Assembly (NCBI RefSeq): GCF_023630175.1 | Contig: NZ_JALLIN010000007.1 | Location: forward strand, 117,277 to 181,276 | Reading direction: 5' to 3' | Source: Streptomyces cellostaticus | GTDB taxonomy: Bacteria; Actinomycetota; Actinomycetes; Streptomycetales; Streptomycetaceae | DNA: 64,000 nt | Shown: positions 31,355 through 40,362 of the stretch, in pieces | Layout of the letters: every line of letters starts with the position of its first letter | Position numbering within the stretch: the stretch's first letter is position 1 | Notes under the pieces: generated by a model | What the model saw: the letters and a program-made list of their open reading frames with translations, nothing else | Databases searched by the model: none | Told to the model about the DNA's origin: nothing | Translations under genes and position numbers: made by a program

Positions 31355-32098
31355 ATGAACGACGACGTGCGCAACATCGTCCTGGGCGTCATCGCGGCCG
31401 GAGTCAGCGCCGCGCTGGGCTGGCTCGCCCGTACCCACCTGTGGCGGCGCAGGCTCCGCCGCAAGCAGGCCTTCTTCGGGCTGCCGGACCACTCGGAGTC
31501 ACTGCTGGTGGTCAACCGCAACGCGGGCGGCCCCGAGCTGTCGGTGATGCGGCACGACGTGTTCGCCCTGCTGGAGCTCTCCGCCCTGATCAAGGACTGC
31601 AACGCGCACGCCCGGGTCGTGGCGCACGACGCGACCCAGCAGGGCTTCGGCGAGCGCTCGGAGTTCTGCCTGGGCGGGCCCGCCTCGAACCGCCGGATGG
31701 CGGCGCACCTGTCCTCCCTGCTGCCGGGCGTGGCGGTGAACACCGAGGCGGAGTCGGGCCCGGAGGCGGGCGCCTTCCACATCGGCGGCGAGGACTACCG
31801 CGTCGAGGCCGGCACGAGCGAGTACGTGCTGCTGGCCCGGCTCACCGCGGGCAACCGGGACGAGGCCCGCCCGGTGTTCCTGTTCTGCGGGCAGCGGGCG
31901 ATCACCAACCAGGCCGCGACCCGTTATCTCGCGCGCCACCACGAGAGGTTGGCGCGCAAGTACGGCTCCGGCGCCTTCGTCCTGCTGCTGAAGGTGGTCA
32001 ACTCACAGGCCTACGGCCCCGATGTGGTGGAGCTGGTGGCGGACGTGACCCGGGCGGCCCGGGCACCGTTGCCGGAGACCGCGGCGGCGGCCTCCTGA
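31355..32098 (+). CDS. Hypothetical membrane-anchored protein
   Basis: The 247-residue product has one N-terminal hydrophobic segment (NIVLGVIAAGVSAALGWLA) followed by a basic stretch WRRRLRRKQ and a soluble domain with ELSVMRHDVFALLELSALIKD-like and EYVLLARLTAGN segments. It is a recurring Streptomyces unknown; a regulatory or transport-linked role has been suggested only by context elsewhere. The ATG was preferred because TAGCAT lies 8 nt upstream, giving a near-leaderless message, and because upstream frame residues are not conserved-looking. Confidence 0.7.
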   Translation: MNDDVRNIVLGVIAAGVSAALGWLARTHLWRRRLRRKQAFFGLPDHSESLLVVNRNAGGPELSVMRHDVFALLELSALIKDCNAHARVVAHDATQQGFGERSEFCLGGPASNRRMAAHLSSLLPGVAVNTEAESGPEAGAFHIGGEDYRVEAGTSEYVLLARLTAGNRDEARPVFLFCGQRAITNQAATRYLARHHERLARKYGSGAFVLLLKVVNSQAYGPDVVELVADVTRAARAPLPETAAAAS

Positions 32099-32111
32099 CT
32101 CCTCAACAACT

Positions 32112-32127
32112 GTTACTCGTACGTAAC
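32112..32127. promoter_or_regulatory. Palindromic putative operator
   Basis: GTTAC and GTAAC arms flank TCGTAC in a 16-bp inverted repeat; a third GTTAC follows at 32137-32141 just before a TTATGCT -10-like box. It lies in the 115-bp spacer ahead of the secreted hydrolase gene. The regulator is unknown. Confidence 0.35.
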
Positions 32128-32213
32128 TTACCGCGGGTTACTTATGCTGGGGGCGTCCGGTTACCGTCGGGTCACTTTGCACCCTGCCGAGTCACCGAGT
32201 GAGGAGTGACCCC

Positions 32214-33773
32214 ATGAGAACTGGTCGCACCGGCCTGCGCACCTCCGCCGTCGGCGCCGTCGCCACGGCGCTGATCGCCGGTACGGTCGTCGGACTGGCC
32301 CCGGCCGCCCAGGCCGCCCCGTCCGTACGGTTCGTGGACATCAGCGGTGCCGGCGGCACCGTGCTGAAGGCGAACGTGGTCGCCCCCGCTGACGGTTCGC
32401 GGACCCACCCGCTCATCGTGCTGCCCACGAGCTGGGGCTTTCCGCAGGCGGAGTATCTGGCCCAGGCGCGGCGGCTCGCCGACTCCGGGTACGTGGTGCT
32501 GACGTACAACGTGCGCGGATTCTGGCGGTCCGGCGGCGAGATAGAAGTGGCCGGCCCGCTGGACACGGCGGACGCCTCCAAGGTGATCGACTGGGCGCTG
32601 GCCAACACCCCGGCGGACGAGCACCGCATCGGCATGGCGGGCGTCTCCTACGGCGCCGGCATCAGCCTGCTGGCCGCCGCCCACGACAAGCGGATCAAGG
32701 CGGTCGCCGCGCTCAGCGGCTGGGCCGACCTGATCGGCTCCATCTACTCGGGCCGCACCCAGCACGTCCAGGCGAGCGCCGTGCTGGACGGCGTGGGCAC
32801 TCTCACCGGCCGGGAGAGCCCCGAACTCCGGCAGATCTTCGACCGTATCTACACCGCCGACCTCTCCCACGAGCAGGAGATGATCGACTGGGGAAGCAAG
32901 CGCTCCGCCGCGACCTACGTGGACCGGCTGAACCGCAACGGCGCCGCCGTCCTGCTCGCCAACGCCTGGGGCGACACCGTCTTCCCGGCCAACCAGTACG
33001 CCGACTTCTACCAGAAGCTGACCGTGCCGAAGCGGCTGGAGCTGCGCCCCGGTGACCACGCGACGGCCGAGCTGCCCGGTCTGTTCGGCCTGCCCAACGA
33101 CGTGTGGACGGACACCGGGCGCTGGTTCGACCACTACCTCAGGGGCGTCGACAACGGCATCGACCGTGAGCGGCCGGTCCAGCTCAAGTCCCGTAGCGCG
33201 GGGGGATACGAGGGCTACCCGGACTGGAAGTCGGTCGGCGCGACCCGGCGGAAGATCGCGCTCGCCGGTTCCACCACCATCCACGCCAACGTCGACTCCG
33301 GCGCGGACGGCGGGATCGTCTTCCTCTCCAGCGTCCTGGACCAGGTGGCCAAGCTCCCGCCCGTCGCCTCGATCCCGCTGCTGCCGCGCCGTTGGGCGGC
33401 CGTGTGGAAGTCGGAGCGGTTCGGCACGGCCCAGCGGGTGCGCGGCACGGCGGCCCTGCACACGACGCTCACCCCGACCGCGGAGAGCGGCACCCTGGTC
33501 GCCTACCTCTACGACGTGGGCCCGCTCGGCTTCGGCAAGCTGGTGACCCACGCACCCCTCACCTGGCACGGCCGGACGCCCGGGAAGCCGTTCGACGTGG
33601 ATCTGGACCTGTTCTCCACCGCCTACGACGTGCCCGCCCGGCACCGCCTGGCGCTGGTGGTGGACACGGTCGACCCGCTCTACATCGAGCACAACCCGTC
33701 CGGCGCGCAGCTGACCTTCTCCTCGCCGGCGAACGACCCGTCATATCTGTCCGTCCCCGTGCGCGAGCAGTGA
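32214..33773 (+). CDS. Secreted X-Pro dipeptidyl-peptidase/CocE-like hydrolase
   Basis: The 519-residue protein has a signal peptide ending near PAAQA/APS, then an alpha/beta-hydrolase fold with LTYNVRGFWRSGG and the nucleophile elbow GVSYGAG, followed by a C-terminal beta-sandwich typical of the CocE/NonD peptidase S15 family. It would cleave proline peptides or esters outside the cell; the substrate cannot be told. GAGGAG lies 7 nt before the ATG. The likely catalytic Asp and His are in ANAWGDTVF and RPGDHATA. Confidence 0.85.
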   Translation: MRTGRTGLRTSAVGAVATALIAGTVVGLAPAAQAAPSVRFVDISGAGGTVLKANVVAPADGSRTHPLIVLPTSWGFPQAEYLAQARRLADSGYVVLTYNVRGFWRSGGEIEVAGPLDTADASKVIDWALANTPADEHRIGMAGVSYGAGISLLAAAHDKRIKAVAALSGWADLIGSIYSGRTQHVQASAVLDGVGTLTGRESPELRQIFDRIYTADLSHEQEMIDWGSKRSAATYVDRLNRNGAAVLLANAWGDTVFPANQYADFYQKLTVPKRLELRPGDHATAELPGLFGLPNDVWTDTGRWFDHYLRGVDNGIDRERPVQLKSRSAGGYEGYPDWKSVGATRRKIALAGSTTIHANVDSGADGGIVFLSSVLDQVAKLPPVASIPLLPRRWAAVWKSERFGTAQRVRGTAALHTTLTPTAESGTLVAYLYDVGPLGFGKLVTHAPLTWHGRTPGKPFDVDLDLFSTAYDVPARHRLALVVDTVDPLYIEHNPSGAQLTFSSPANDPSYLSVPVREQ

Positions 33774-33821
33774 TCTCCGGCTGCCGCCGGACGAGCCTGG
33801 CCCGTATGAACTGCCACCCCC

Positions 33822-34079
33822 CTACGGTCGCGGGGCCGTGGGGGCTTCCCCACCCGGCAGCAGCGCCCCCGGACCGGTCGTGACGACCGTCACCGACCCG
33901 GTCCCGGGACTGCGCCGCTCACGGCGGGACACCCGGCCGGCGCACCACGAGAGCAGCATGTACATCCCGATGCGGAGCGGCGCGATCACCATCACCACGG
34001 GGATGAACGGCAAATCGTAGTCGAGGTTCGGCGCGACGGGCTTCCCCGCGTGGAGGAACTCCTCACCGGTGCCCGGCAA
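33822..34079 (-). CDS. Possible small membrane protein
   Basis: An 85-codon frame from a TTG shows strong third-position G/C bias and one membrane-like stretch (DLPFIPVVMVIAPLRIGMYM) followed by a basic segment. No family is recognised and no good ribosome-binding site is seen; it may be the remnant of a longer gene since the 5' side lacks a clear start. It lies in the 510-bp gap after the hydrolase gene. Confidence 0.35.
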   Translation of the reverse strand: MPGTGEEFLHAGKPVAPNLDYDLPFIPVVMVIAPLRIGMYMLLSWCAGRVSRRERRSPGTGSVTVVTTGPGALLPGGEAPTAPRP

Positions 34080-34283
34080 GCCCGGCGCAGTGTCCTTCAG
34101 GGCGGCCGACGGCCGGCCGACGGCGGCGGCACGGCCGACGGTGCGACGACGTGCGCCATGACCCGGGTACGGCGCCGGCGCGAAGAGCCGGCGGCTCGCC
34201 CCGGGCGCGCGAACACGGCCTCCCGCCGCCCGCGTTCGGCGCCGCTGCCGTACCGCGTCCGCAGGCGCCCGGCTCCACCGGCC

Positions 34284-34703
34284 TCAGGCCTCGGAGACCT
34301 CCGCGTAGAGCTGGGACAGTTCGGGAACACCGCTCGCGGCCCACTCCCGCCCCGACCGCACGAGTTCGAACTCGCGGCCGGAGGCGAGCCGTACGACCGG
34401 TTCGCCGTCGGACCGGATCCGCCAGGCGGCACCGGGCACGGTGCGCACCACGACCGTGCCCACGTACAGTCCCGCGTCGTTGCCCAGCCAGGGCAGGATC
34501 TCCGCGTCGTCGCGCCAGAGCGGGACGAGCTGGTCCAGCGCCTCCAGGGAGGCCGGGGTGTCGTCGAGGCGGACACCCGCCTGGGCCGCCTGCGAGCGGA
34601 GCAGCTCACATTCGGACAGCAGCGCGGCGATCGCCTCGGGATCGGCCGGGAGCGCCGCGCGGCCGTTCTTGTGGTGCCGGTGGCCCAGGAACGGAATGTT
34701 CAT
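34284..34703 (-). CDS. DUF6278 family protein
   Basis: The 139-residue soluble protein starts MNIPFLGHRHHKNG and contains EAIAALLSECELLRSQAAQ, LPWLGNDAGLYVGTVVVRTV and WAASGVPELSQLYAE, the pattern of DUF6278. The function is unknown. It starts 15 bp after the exonuclease III gene stop and lies on the same strand, so the two probably form an operon. Confidence 0.75.
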   Translation of the reverse strand: MNIPFLGHRHHKNGRAALPADPEAIAALLSECELLRSQAAQAGVRLDDTPASLEALDQLVPLWRDDAEILPWLGNDAGLYVGTVVVRTVPGAAWRIRSDGEPVVRLASGREFELVRSGREWAASGVPELSQLYAEVSEA

Positions 34704-34718
34704 GGGCCAAGCGTGGCA

Positions 34719-35498
34719 TCACACGTCCAGGTCGACCACCACCGGCGCGTGGTCGGACGCGCCCTTGCCCTTGCGCTCCTCCCGGTCGACGTAGGCGTCC
34801 TTCACGGCTCCGGCGAAGGGCTCGTTGCCGTAGACCAGGTCGATGCGCATGCCGCGGTTCTTGGGGAAGCAGAGCTGGCGGTAGTCCCAGTAGGTGTAGG
34901 GGTGGTCGTACTTCAGGGGCCGCGGGACGACGTCCGCGAGGCCGGCCCCGCGCAGGGAGGCGAGGGCGGCGCGCTCCGCCGGGGTGACATGGGTGGAGCC
35001 CTCGAAGGCGGCCCGGTCGTAGACGTCCTCGTCGGCCGGCGCCACGTTGTAGTCGCCGAGCACCGCGAACGGGCGGCTGCCGGCGGCGTCACCGGCGACG
35101 GCGGCCCGCAGTGCCTCCAGCCACCGGAGCTTGTAGGCGTAGTGCGGGTGCTCCACCTCTCGGCCGTTGGGCACGTACACCGACCAGACACGGACCGGAC
35201 CGCAGGTCGCCGCGAGGGCGCGCGGCTCGGTCACGCCGTCGTAGCCCGGGTCGCCCGGCAGGCCCTTGACCACGTCCTCGATGCCGACGCGGGAGAGCAC
35301 CGCGACGCCGTTCCACCGGCCGGTGGCGTGCACCGCGGCCTCGTAGCCCAGCTCGCGCAGCGGCTCGAACGGGAACTGCTCCTCGGCGATCTTGGCCTCC
35401 TGGAGGCAGAGCACGTCGGTGCCGCTGCTCTCCAGCCAGGCGAGCAGCCGCGGCAGGCGGGCGGTGATCGAGTTCACGTTCCAGGTGGCGATGCGCAT
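34719..35498 (-). CDS. xth: Exodeoxyribonuclease III
   Basis: The 259-residue AP endonuclease of the EEP superfamily has MRIATWNVNSITARL, LQEAKIAEEQFP, GDYNVAPADEDVYD, RIDLVYGN and SDHAPVVVDLD, which carry the catalytic Asp, Asn, Glu and His. It removes nucleotides from 3' ends and cuts at abasic sites in base-excision repair. Length is normal. It is followed by DUF6278 with a short gap. Confidence 0.93.
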   Translation of the reverse strand: MRIATWNVNSITARLPRLLAWLESSGTDVLCLQEAKIAEEQFPFEPLRELGYEAAVHATGRWNGVAVLSRVGIEDVVKGLPGDPGYDGVTEPRALAATCGPVRVWSVYVPNGREVEHPHYAYKLRWLEALRAAVAGDAAGSRPFAVLGDYNVAPADEDVYDRAAFEGSTHVTPAERAALASLRGAGLADVVPRPLKYDHPYTYWDYRQLCFPKNRGMRIDLVYGNEPFAGAVKDAYVDREERKGKGASDHAPVVVDLDV

Positions 35499-35538
35499 GT
35501 CTCACAACCTACCCGCCGGGTGTGACAACCGGCCCGGC

Positions 35539-36174
35539 TCACACCTCGGCCGACGCCCCCGGGGCGAGCCGCTGGTGGTCCGTGCCGCCCAGGCGGCCGA
35601 TGTGGCCGTCGTAGATCGGGCGGGCGAGATCGGTGAGCAGGGCGTCGTGCACGTCGAGGGCGCGCCGCGGCCCGACCTCGCGGACGTAGTCGATGATCTC
35701 GGAGATCTTGTTCCAGGGGGCCATCACCGGGACCAGCAGGGTGTCGACCGGCTCCCCGGGGACGGTGAGGGCGTCGCCCGGGTGGAAGACCCGGCCGCCG
35801 TCGATCAGGTAGCCGACGTTGGTGACGCGCGGGATGTCCGGGTGGATCACCGCGTGCAGCTCGCCGTGCACCTGCACGTCGAATCCGGCGGCGGTGAAGG
35901 TGTCGCCGTCGCCGACGGTGTGCACGCGGCCCGGGTGGGCCGCCGCGAGCCGGTCGGCCACCGACTTCAGGGTCCAGAGCTCCGCGCCGGGACGGGCCTC
36001 CAGCGCGTCCCGCAGCCGTCCCTCGTCGAAGTGGTCCGGGTGCTCGTGGGTGACCAGGATGGCGTCGGCGCCGGCCGCCGCGTCCGGCTCGCCGAACCCG
36101 CCCGGGTCGATCACGAGCGTCCGCCCGCCCTTCTCCAGGCGGACGCAGGCATGGGTCTTCTTGGTGAGCCTCAT
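35539..36174 (-). CDS. MBL-fold metallohydrolase (UlaG-like)
   Basis: The 211-residue protein has the metallo-beta-lactamase signature ILVTHEHPDHFD, plus GRVFHPGDAL and later VHDALL for the remaining ligands. Its small size, without an N-terminal transit or extra domain, fits the UlaG/YtkL-like group of hydrolases with unknown, perhaps lactone or phosphodiester, substrates. It sits between PcaL and exonuclease III on the same strand, 36 bp after the former. Confidence 0.85.
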   Translation of the reverse strand: MRLTKKTHACVRLEKGGRTLVIDPGGFGEPDAAAGADAILVTHEHPDHFDEGRLRDALEARPGAELWTLKSVADRLAAAHPGRVHTVGDGDTFTAAGFDVQVHGELHAVIHPDIPRVTNVGYLIDGGRVFHPGDALTVPGEPVDTLLVPVMAPWNKISEIIDYVREVGPRRALDVHDALLTDLARPIYDGHIGRLGGTDHQRLAPGASAEV

Positions 36175-36210
36175 GGCTCCCCATCCTGCCGCGCGCGGCG
36201 GGACAGGGCC

Positions 36211-37500
36211 TCACCCCGCGGGTGTGGTCTCCTCCCGGACGACCTGCTGGGCGACCCGGAACGCCCGGCTCGCCGCCGGAACCCCGCAGTACACGGCCGC
36301 CTGGAGCAGCACCTCCCTGATCTCGTGGGGGGTGAGTCCGTTGCGCAGGGCGGCGCGGACGTGGAGGGCCAGGTCCTCCAGGTGGCCGCCGGCGACCAGC
36401 GCGGTGAGCGTGACGCAGCTCCGGGTACGGCGGTCCAGGCCGGGCCGATCCCAGATCTCGCCCCAGGCGTAGCGGGTCGTGAACTCCTGGAAGTCCCCGG
36501 AGAACTCGTCGGCCCGCGCCAGCTCCTCGTCGACGTGCGCGTCGCCCAGCACCTCCCGGCGGACCTTCAGCCCGCTCTGGTACCGGTCCGGCGGCCCGAG
36601 GGGCTGCTCCGGCACGACGGGGGCGATCTCGGCGACCGGCACCGGCTGCGGCGGCGCGGCGACGGCCGGGTGGCCCGTCGGGGCGGCCGGCAGGGCGGTC
36701 GGGCCGGTGTCGTGGGGCCGCTGCCAGGCGGTGGAGAAGTGGCGCACCAGCAGGTCGGTGACGGCGGCGGGCTGCTCGACCGGGACCAGGTGGGAGGCGC
36801 CGGGGACGACCGCGAGCCGGGCGTCCGGGATGCCGGCCACCAGGGTGCGGGCCTCGGCGGGACCGGTGACCTGGTCGTCGGAGCCGACCAGCACGAGCGT
36901 CGGCACTCCGACCCGGCCCAGCTCGGCCCGCACGTCGAACGCGGCCAGTGCCTCGCAGGCGGCGATGTAGCAGCCCGGGTCGGTGGTGCGCACCATCTGC
37001 ACGGCCCACTCGGTGATCGCGGGCTGGGCGGCGGCGAACCCGCCGGTGAACCAGCGCTCGGGGGAGGTCCGGGCGATCGGGTCGAGCCCGTTGGTGCGCA
37101 CGACCACCCCGCGCTGGCGGAACTCGTCGGGGGTGCCGAAGCGGGGCGAGGCGGCGACCAGCGCGAGCGAGGCGAGGCGTTCGGGGTGGCGCAGGGCCAG
37201 TTCGAGACCGACGGCGCCACCGAGGGCGCAGCCGGCGTAGCCGAAGCGCTGCACGCCGACCGCGTCCAGCGTGGCCAGCAGCCGGGCCGCCAACTCGCCG
37301 GCGGAGGGGGCCGGGTACGCGGGTGCGCCGCCGTGGCCGGGCAGGTCGAACCGGAAGATCCGCCACTGCTTCGTCAGCTCGGGGATCTGCCGGTCCCACA
37401 TGTGCCATGTGGTACCCAGTGAGGGACCGAGGATCAGGACCGGGGCGTCTTCTGGCCCGTCAAAGCGGTATTGCAGGGTGTTCATCGGTGTCTCACTCAC
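36211..37500 (-). CDS. pcaL: Fused 3-oxoadipate enol-lactonase / 4-carboxymuconolactone decarboxylase
   Basis: The 429-residue protein joins two enzymes of the protocatechuate branch of the beta-ketoadipate pathway. The N-terminal half is an alpha/beta hydrolase (PcaD) with LGPSLGTTWHMWDRQ, FGYAGCALGGAVGLE carrying a Gly-x-Ala/Cys-x-Gly-type elbow and PGASHLVPVEQP with the His. The C-terminal half from about residue 300 is the PcaC decarboxylase with QEFTTRYAWGEIWDRPGLDRR and EIREVLLQAAVYCGVPA. The elbow CALGG has Cys in place of the usual Ser, which is unusual for PcaD. The GTG start is likely; an ATG 15 nt later is the alternative. Other pca genes are not in the window. Confidence 0.88.
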   Translation of the reverse strand: MSETPMNTLQYRFDGPEDAPVLILGPSLGTTWHMWDRQIPELTKQWRIFRFDLPGHGGAPAYPAPSAGELAARLLATLDAVGVQRFGYAGCALGGAVGLELALRHPERLASLALVAASPRFGTPDEFRQRGVVVRTNGLDPIARTSPERWFTGGFAAAQPAITEWAVQMVRTTDPGCYIAACEALAAFDVRAELGRVGVPTLVLVGSDDQVTGPAEARTLVAGIPDARLAVVPGASHLVPVEQPAAVTDLLVRHFSTAWQRPHDTGPTALPAAPTGHPAVAAPPQPVPVAEIAPVVPEQPLGPPDRYQSGLKVRREVLGDAHVDEELARADEFSGDFQEFTTRYAWGEIWDRPGLDRRTRSCVTLTALVAGGHLEDLALHVRAALRNGLTPHEIREVLLQAAVYCGVPAASRAFRVAQQVVREETTPAG

Positions 37501-37518
37501 CCGCCTGACCCTCTCATC

Positions 37519-37534
37519 TGTCACGAGATGTCAC
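37519..37534. promoter_or_regulatory. Tandem TGTCAC repeat upstream of pcaL
   Basis: TGTCAC occurs twice with a 4-bp spacer, so the units repeat every 10 bp, 19-34 bp ahead of the PcaL start codon. It may be a binding site for a Pca regulator or part of the promoter. Evidence is position and repetition only. Confidence 0.25.
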
Positions 37535-37672
37535 ATCGCCGGGGTGAACCTCGCGGACCTTGCCACGCTCCGGCACCGCCAGACCTGCCGACGAGAGCGC
37601 AGGCATAGGTTATCCGCCATGCACTCGTGGCCGTGTCGACAGTGGGCCCTCCGGGGGGCGTGCCCTCCTTTA

Positions 37673-38525
37673 GAGGTCATCTCATTTGGTGAGTCTGCGG
37701 TAGCAGATCAGGGTGCAGGCGATGCTGGCGAAGGCGAGGAAGTGGTCGGCTTTCCGTTCGTACCGGCGGTGCAGACGTCGGCATCCGGCGAGCCAGGACA
37801 TGGTGCGTTCGATGGTCCAGCGGTGACGGCCGAGTCGTTGCGAGGTCTCGATGCCCTTGCGGGCGATGCGATGCCGGATGCCTCGGCCGGATAACCATCG
37901 CCGCAGGTGGTTGTAGTCGTAGCCCTTGTCGGCGTGGAGTTTGTGGGGCCTGCGCCGTCGGCGTCCCCGGCGGGAGCGGATCGGTGGTATGCCCTTCACC
38001 AGTGGGATCAGTGCCTGGCTGTCGTGCGTGTTGGCGCCGGAGATGCCGATGGACAGGGGCAGGCCGGTCCGCTCCGTGATCAAGTGGATCTTTGACCCGT
38101 ACTTGCCCCGGTCTACAGGATTCGGGCCTGTCAGGTCCCCCTTTTCAGGGCCCGCATGTTGACCGAGTCGATCGCGCATCGGGACCAATCCAGTTCTCCG
38201 CGGGATCCGAGTTCGTCGAGGACCAGGCGGTGGAGTTTGGCCCACACGCGGGCTTTCGTCCACTCGGTGAAGCGTCGGTGAGCTGTCGCGCCGGAGGGCC
38301 CGAACGAGGCGGCCGGCAGCTGCTGCCACGTGCAGCCTGAGGTCGCCACGAAGACGATTGCGGCCAGCACTTCGCGGTCGCCATGGCGACGCCGGCCACC
38401 ACCCTGGGGTCGCGACGGCGCCTCCGGCACCACCCTCTGGAACAGATCCCACAACTCGTCCGGAACCAGCCGTTCAACGATCCTCGCCACAACCAACAGC
38501 CTACCCGGCCAAATGAGATGACTTC
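37673..38525 (-). mobile_element. IS5-family insertion sequence, complete
   Basis: An 853-bp element bounded by imperfect inverted repeats (GAGGTCATCTCATTTGG left, GAAGTCATCTCATTTGG right read inward, one mismatch) and flanked by the direct repeat TTA (37670-37672 and 38526-38528), the duplication expected of IS5-type targets. Its transposase is spread over two frames, as in the IS427 group. Both ends and the duplication being intact suggest a recent insertion. Confidence 0.9.
37682..38496 (-). CDS. IS5-family DDE transposase, joined by a -1 frameshift
   Basis: The first frame (TTG start) encodes LVPDELWDLFQRVVPEA and ends DSVNMRALKRGT, 121 residues. The second frame continues GPEKGDLTGPNPVDRGKYG to ASIACTLICYRRLTK. 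The frames overlap at AAAAGGGGG (38137-38145 on the complement), where a -1 slip on the G run joins them. The catalytic triad is the Asp in CAIDSVNM in the first frame and, in the second, the Asp in HADKGYD and Glu in WTIERTMSW. The joined product of about 270 residues is normal for this family. No stop or deletion damages either half. Confidence 0.88.
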
Positions 38526-38719
38526 TTAGTCACTACGAGCAACGCTTTTCCCTTTGATCACGGCCTCCAGGCAGTTCGCGTTGCAGCATCAAGTGTGGTG
38601 GCACGGACGAGGCTCGGTGTGACTCACCTGGAAACCTTCCGGAATCCCGCCCAACAGCAGCTTGAACACCACACGGTGAACGCTTGGTAGACGGCTTGGC
38701 CGTAGCCGCATGCTCTCAG
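38526..38719. other. Spacer between two insertion sequences
   Basis: This 194-bp stretch begins with one TTA target copy and ends with the CTCAG copy of the IS1380-type element. It is less GC-rich than the neighbours. Joined to the left flank of the IS5 element at TTA, it continues an open frame of about 71 codons from an ATG at 37619. No family was recognised. Confidence 0.4.
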
Positions 38720-38737
38720 CCTGGATCCACCGCGTGA
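38720..38737 (+). repeat. Left inverted repeat of the IS1380 element
   Basis: CCTGGATCCACCGCGTGA matches the right end (40363-40380, complement) over all 18 bases. With the AG of the CTCAG duplication the match extends to 20. Confidence 0.9.
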
Positions 38738-38839
38738 TACTCGGTCTGTGGGCGATGAAAAGAGAAGAGGTGCCTGCTGACCTGGGATGATGGGAGTTCC
38801 TACGCCCACATCAGTCCCACGAAGCAAGGCACCTCGTAA

Positions 38840-40228
38840 GTGAAAGTCTCCCACAGACCCGCGGAGCTCTTCGCCGCGTTCGACGACCCGGACCTGATCG
38901 CGCATGCCGGGCTGGTCCCGACGATCCGGCTGGCCGAGCGGTGTGATCTGCCTCGGCTGGTGGCCGAGAAGGTCCACCTGACCAGTGCGAAGAACGGGGC
39001 CGGTACGGCCGCCGACGCGAAAGCGATGTCGATCGTGGGCGGCATGGTCGCCGGGGCGGACAGCATCGACGACCTGGACGTACTGCGCCACGGCGGGCTG
39101 CCGCGCCTGTTCGTCGGGGTGCGGGCGCCGTCCACGCTGGGCAGCTTCCTGCGCGCCTTCACCTGGGGACATGTGCGCCAACTGGAGTCCGCCACGCGGG
39201 CGTTCACCTGCCGCCCGGCCGCGCACACCGGCATGCTCCCCACGCGGGACGAGGTGGTGTTCGTCGACATCGATTCCAAGGTCAAGCAGGTCTACGGGCC
39301 GGCCAAGCAGGGCACCTCGTTCGGCTACACCAAACAGCGCGGTCTGCACTTCCAGATCGTCACCGTGAAGACCTCCACCTGCGCGCCCGTCATCGTGGCC
39401 ACCAGGCTGCGCAAGGGCGCGGCGGGATCCGGCAAGGGCGCGGCGAGCCTGCTGCGTGAGGCGCTGGCCACGGTGCGGGCGATGGGCATCACCGCGCAGG
39501 TCGTGGTCCGTGCGGACTCGGCGTACTTCTCCCACAAGGTCGTCGAGGTGTGCCGAAAGGCCGGCGCGGCCTTCTCTCTCGCGGTCGCGGTCAAGAAGAA
39601 GATCCGTGAGGCGATCACCACGATCCCCGAGGACGCCTGGACGCCGATCGAGTACGCCGCCGCGGTCTGGGACGCCGAGGAGGAACGCTGGATCTCCGAC
39701 GCCGAGATCGCCGAGGTCTCCTTCACCACGTTCACCAGCAAGAAGAAGGCGTTCCACACCACAGCCCGGCTGATCGTGCGCCGGGTGAAACGGCTGAACC
39801 CCAAGAGCGTGCCCGAGGGTCAGGCCGAGTTGTTCGGCGTCTGGCGCCACCACGTGATCTTCACCGACAGTCCCTTCGTCCTGTCCCAGGCCGAGCCGAT
39901 GCACCGCGAACACGCCGTGGTCGAACAGGTCTTCGCCGATCTGGAGGATTCCGCGCTCGGCCATCTGCCCTCGGGGAAGTTCACCGCGAACGCCGCCTGG
40001 CTCACCCTGGCTGCCACCGCCTACAACCTCACCCGCGCGGCCGGCCACCTCGCCTCCGTCTTCCACGCCAAGGCCAGGACTGGCACCATCCGCCGCCATC
40101 TGATCAACATTCCGGCCCGGATCGCGACCAGAGCCCGCCGCCTCACCCTTCACCTGCCAGAACGCTGGCGTTGGGCCGACGACTTCAGCGACCTGTGGAC
40201 AGCCGCCGGCCAGCGCATGCTCACCTGA
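38840..40228 (+). CDS. IS1380-family transposase
   Basis: The 462-residue transposase has the DDE-type core of the IS1380 family: EVVFVDIDSKVKQVYGPAKQ carrying the first Asp, QVVVRADSAYFSHK the second, and EHAVVEQVFADLEDSALGHLP carrying the acidic third residue and the conserved YNL-like helix at AATAYNLTRAAGHLAS. It begins MKVSHRPAELFAAFDD just inside the left inverted repeat and spans most of the element, with no stop or frameshift. Confidence 0.92.
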   Translation: MKVSHRPAELFAAFDDPDLIAHAGLVPTIRLAERCDLPRLVAEKVHLTSAKNGAGTAADAKAMSIVGGMVAGADSIDDLDVLRHGGLPRLFVGVRAPSTLGSFLRAFTWGHVRQLESATRAFTCRPAAHTGMLPTRDEVVFVDIDSKVKQVYGPAKQGTSFGYTKQRGLHFQIVTVKTSTCAPVIVATRLRKGAAGSGKGAASLLREALATVRAMGITAQVVVRADSAYFSHKVVEVCRKAGAAFSLAVAVKKKIREAITTIPEDAWTPIEYAAAVWDAEEERWISDAEIAEVSFTTFTSKKKAFHTTARLIVRRVKRLNPKSVPEGQAELFGVWRHHVIFTDSPFVLSQAEPMHREHAVVEQVFADLEDSALGHLPSGKFTANAAWLTLAATAYNLTRAAGHLASVFHAKARTGTIRRHLINIPARIATRARRLTLHLPERWRWADDFSDLWTAAGQRMLT

Positions 40229-40362
40229 ACCACGTCACTGGACCTGACCGCCCACGACCTGCAGGAACCTCGGAGACCCCGCACCGGACGGCCACCCGGC
40301 ACACCACGCTGCCCACACCCCGAAAGATCACCCCGAAACCGCCTGCGACCGCAGATCAGAAT

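Noticed and set aside
38624..40153. Long minus-strand open frame over the IS1380 transposase
   Set aside because: It mirrors the transposase gene; the low-complexity translation shows no domain.
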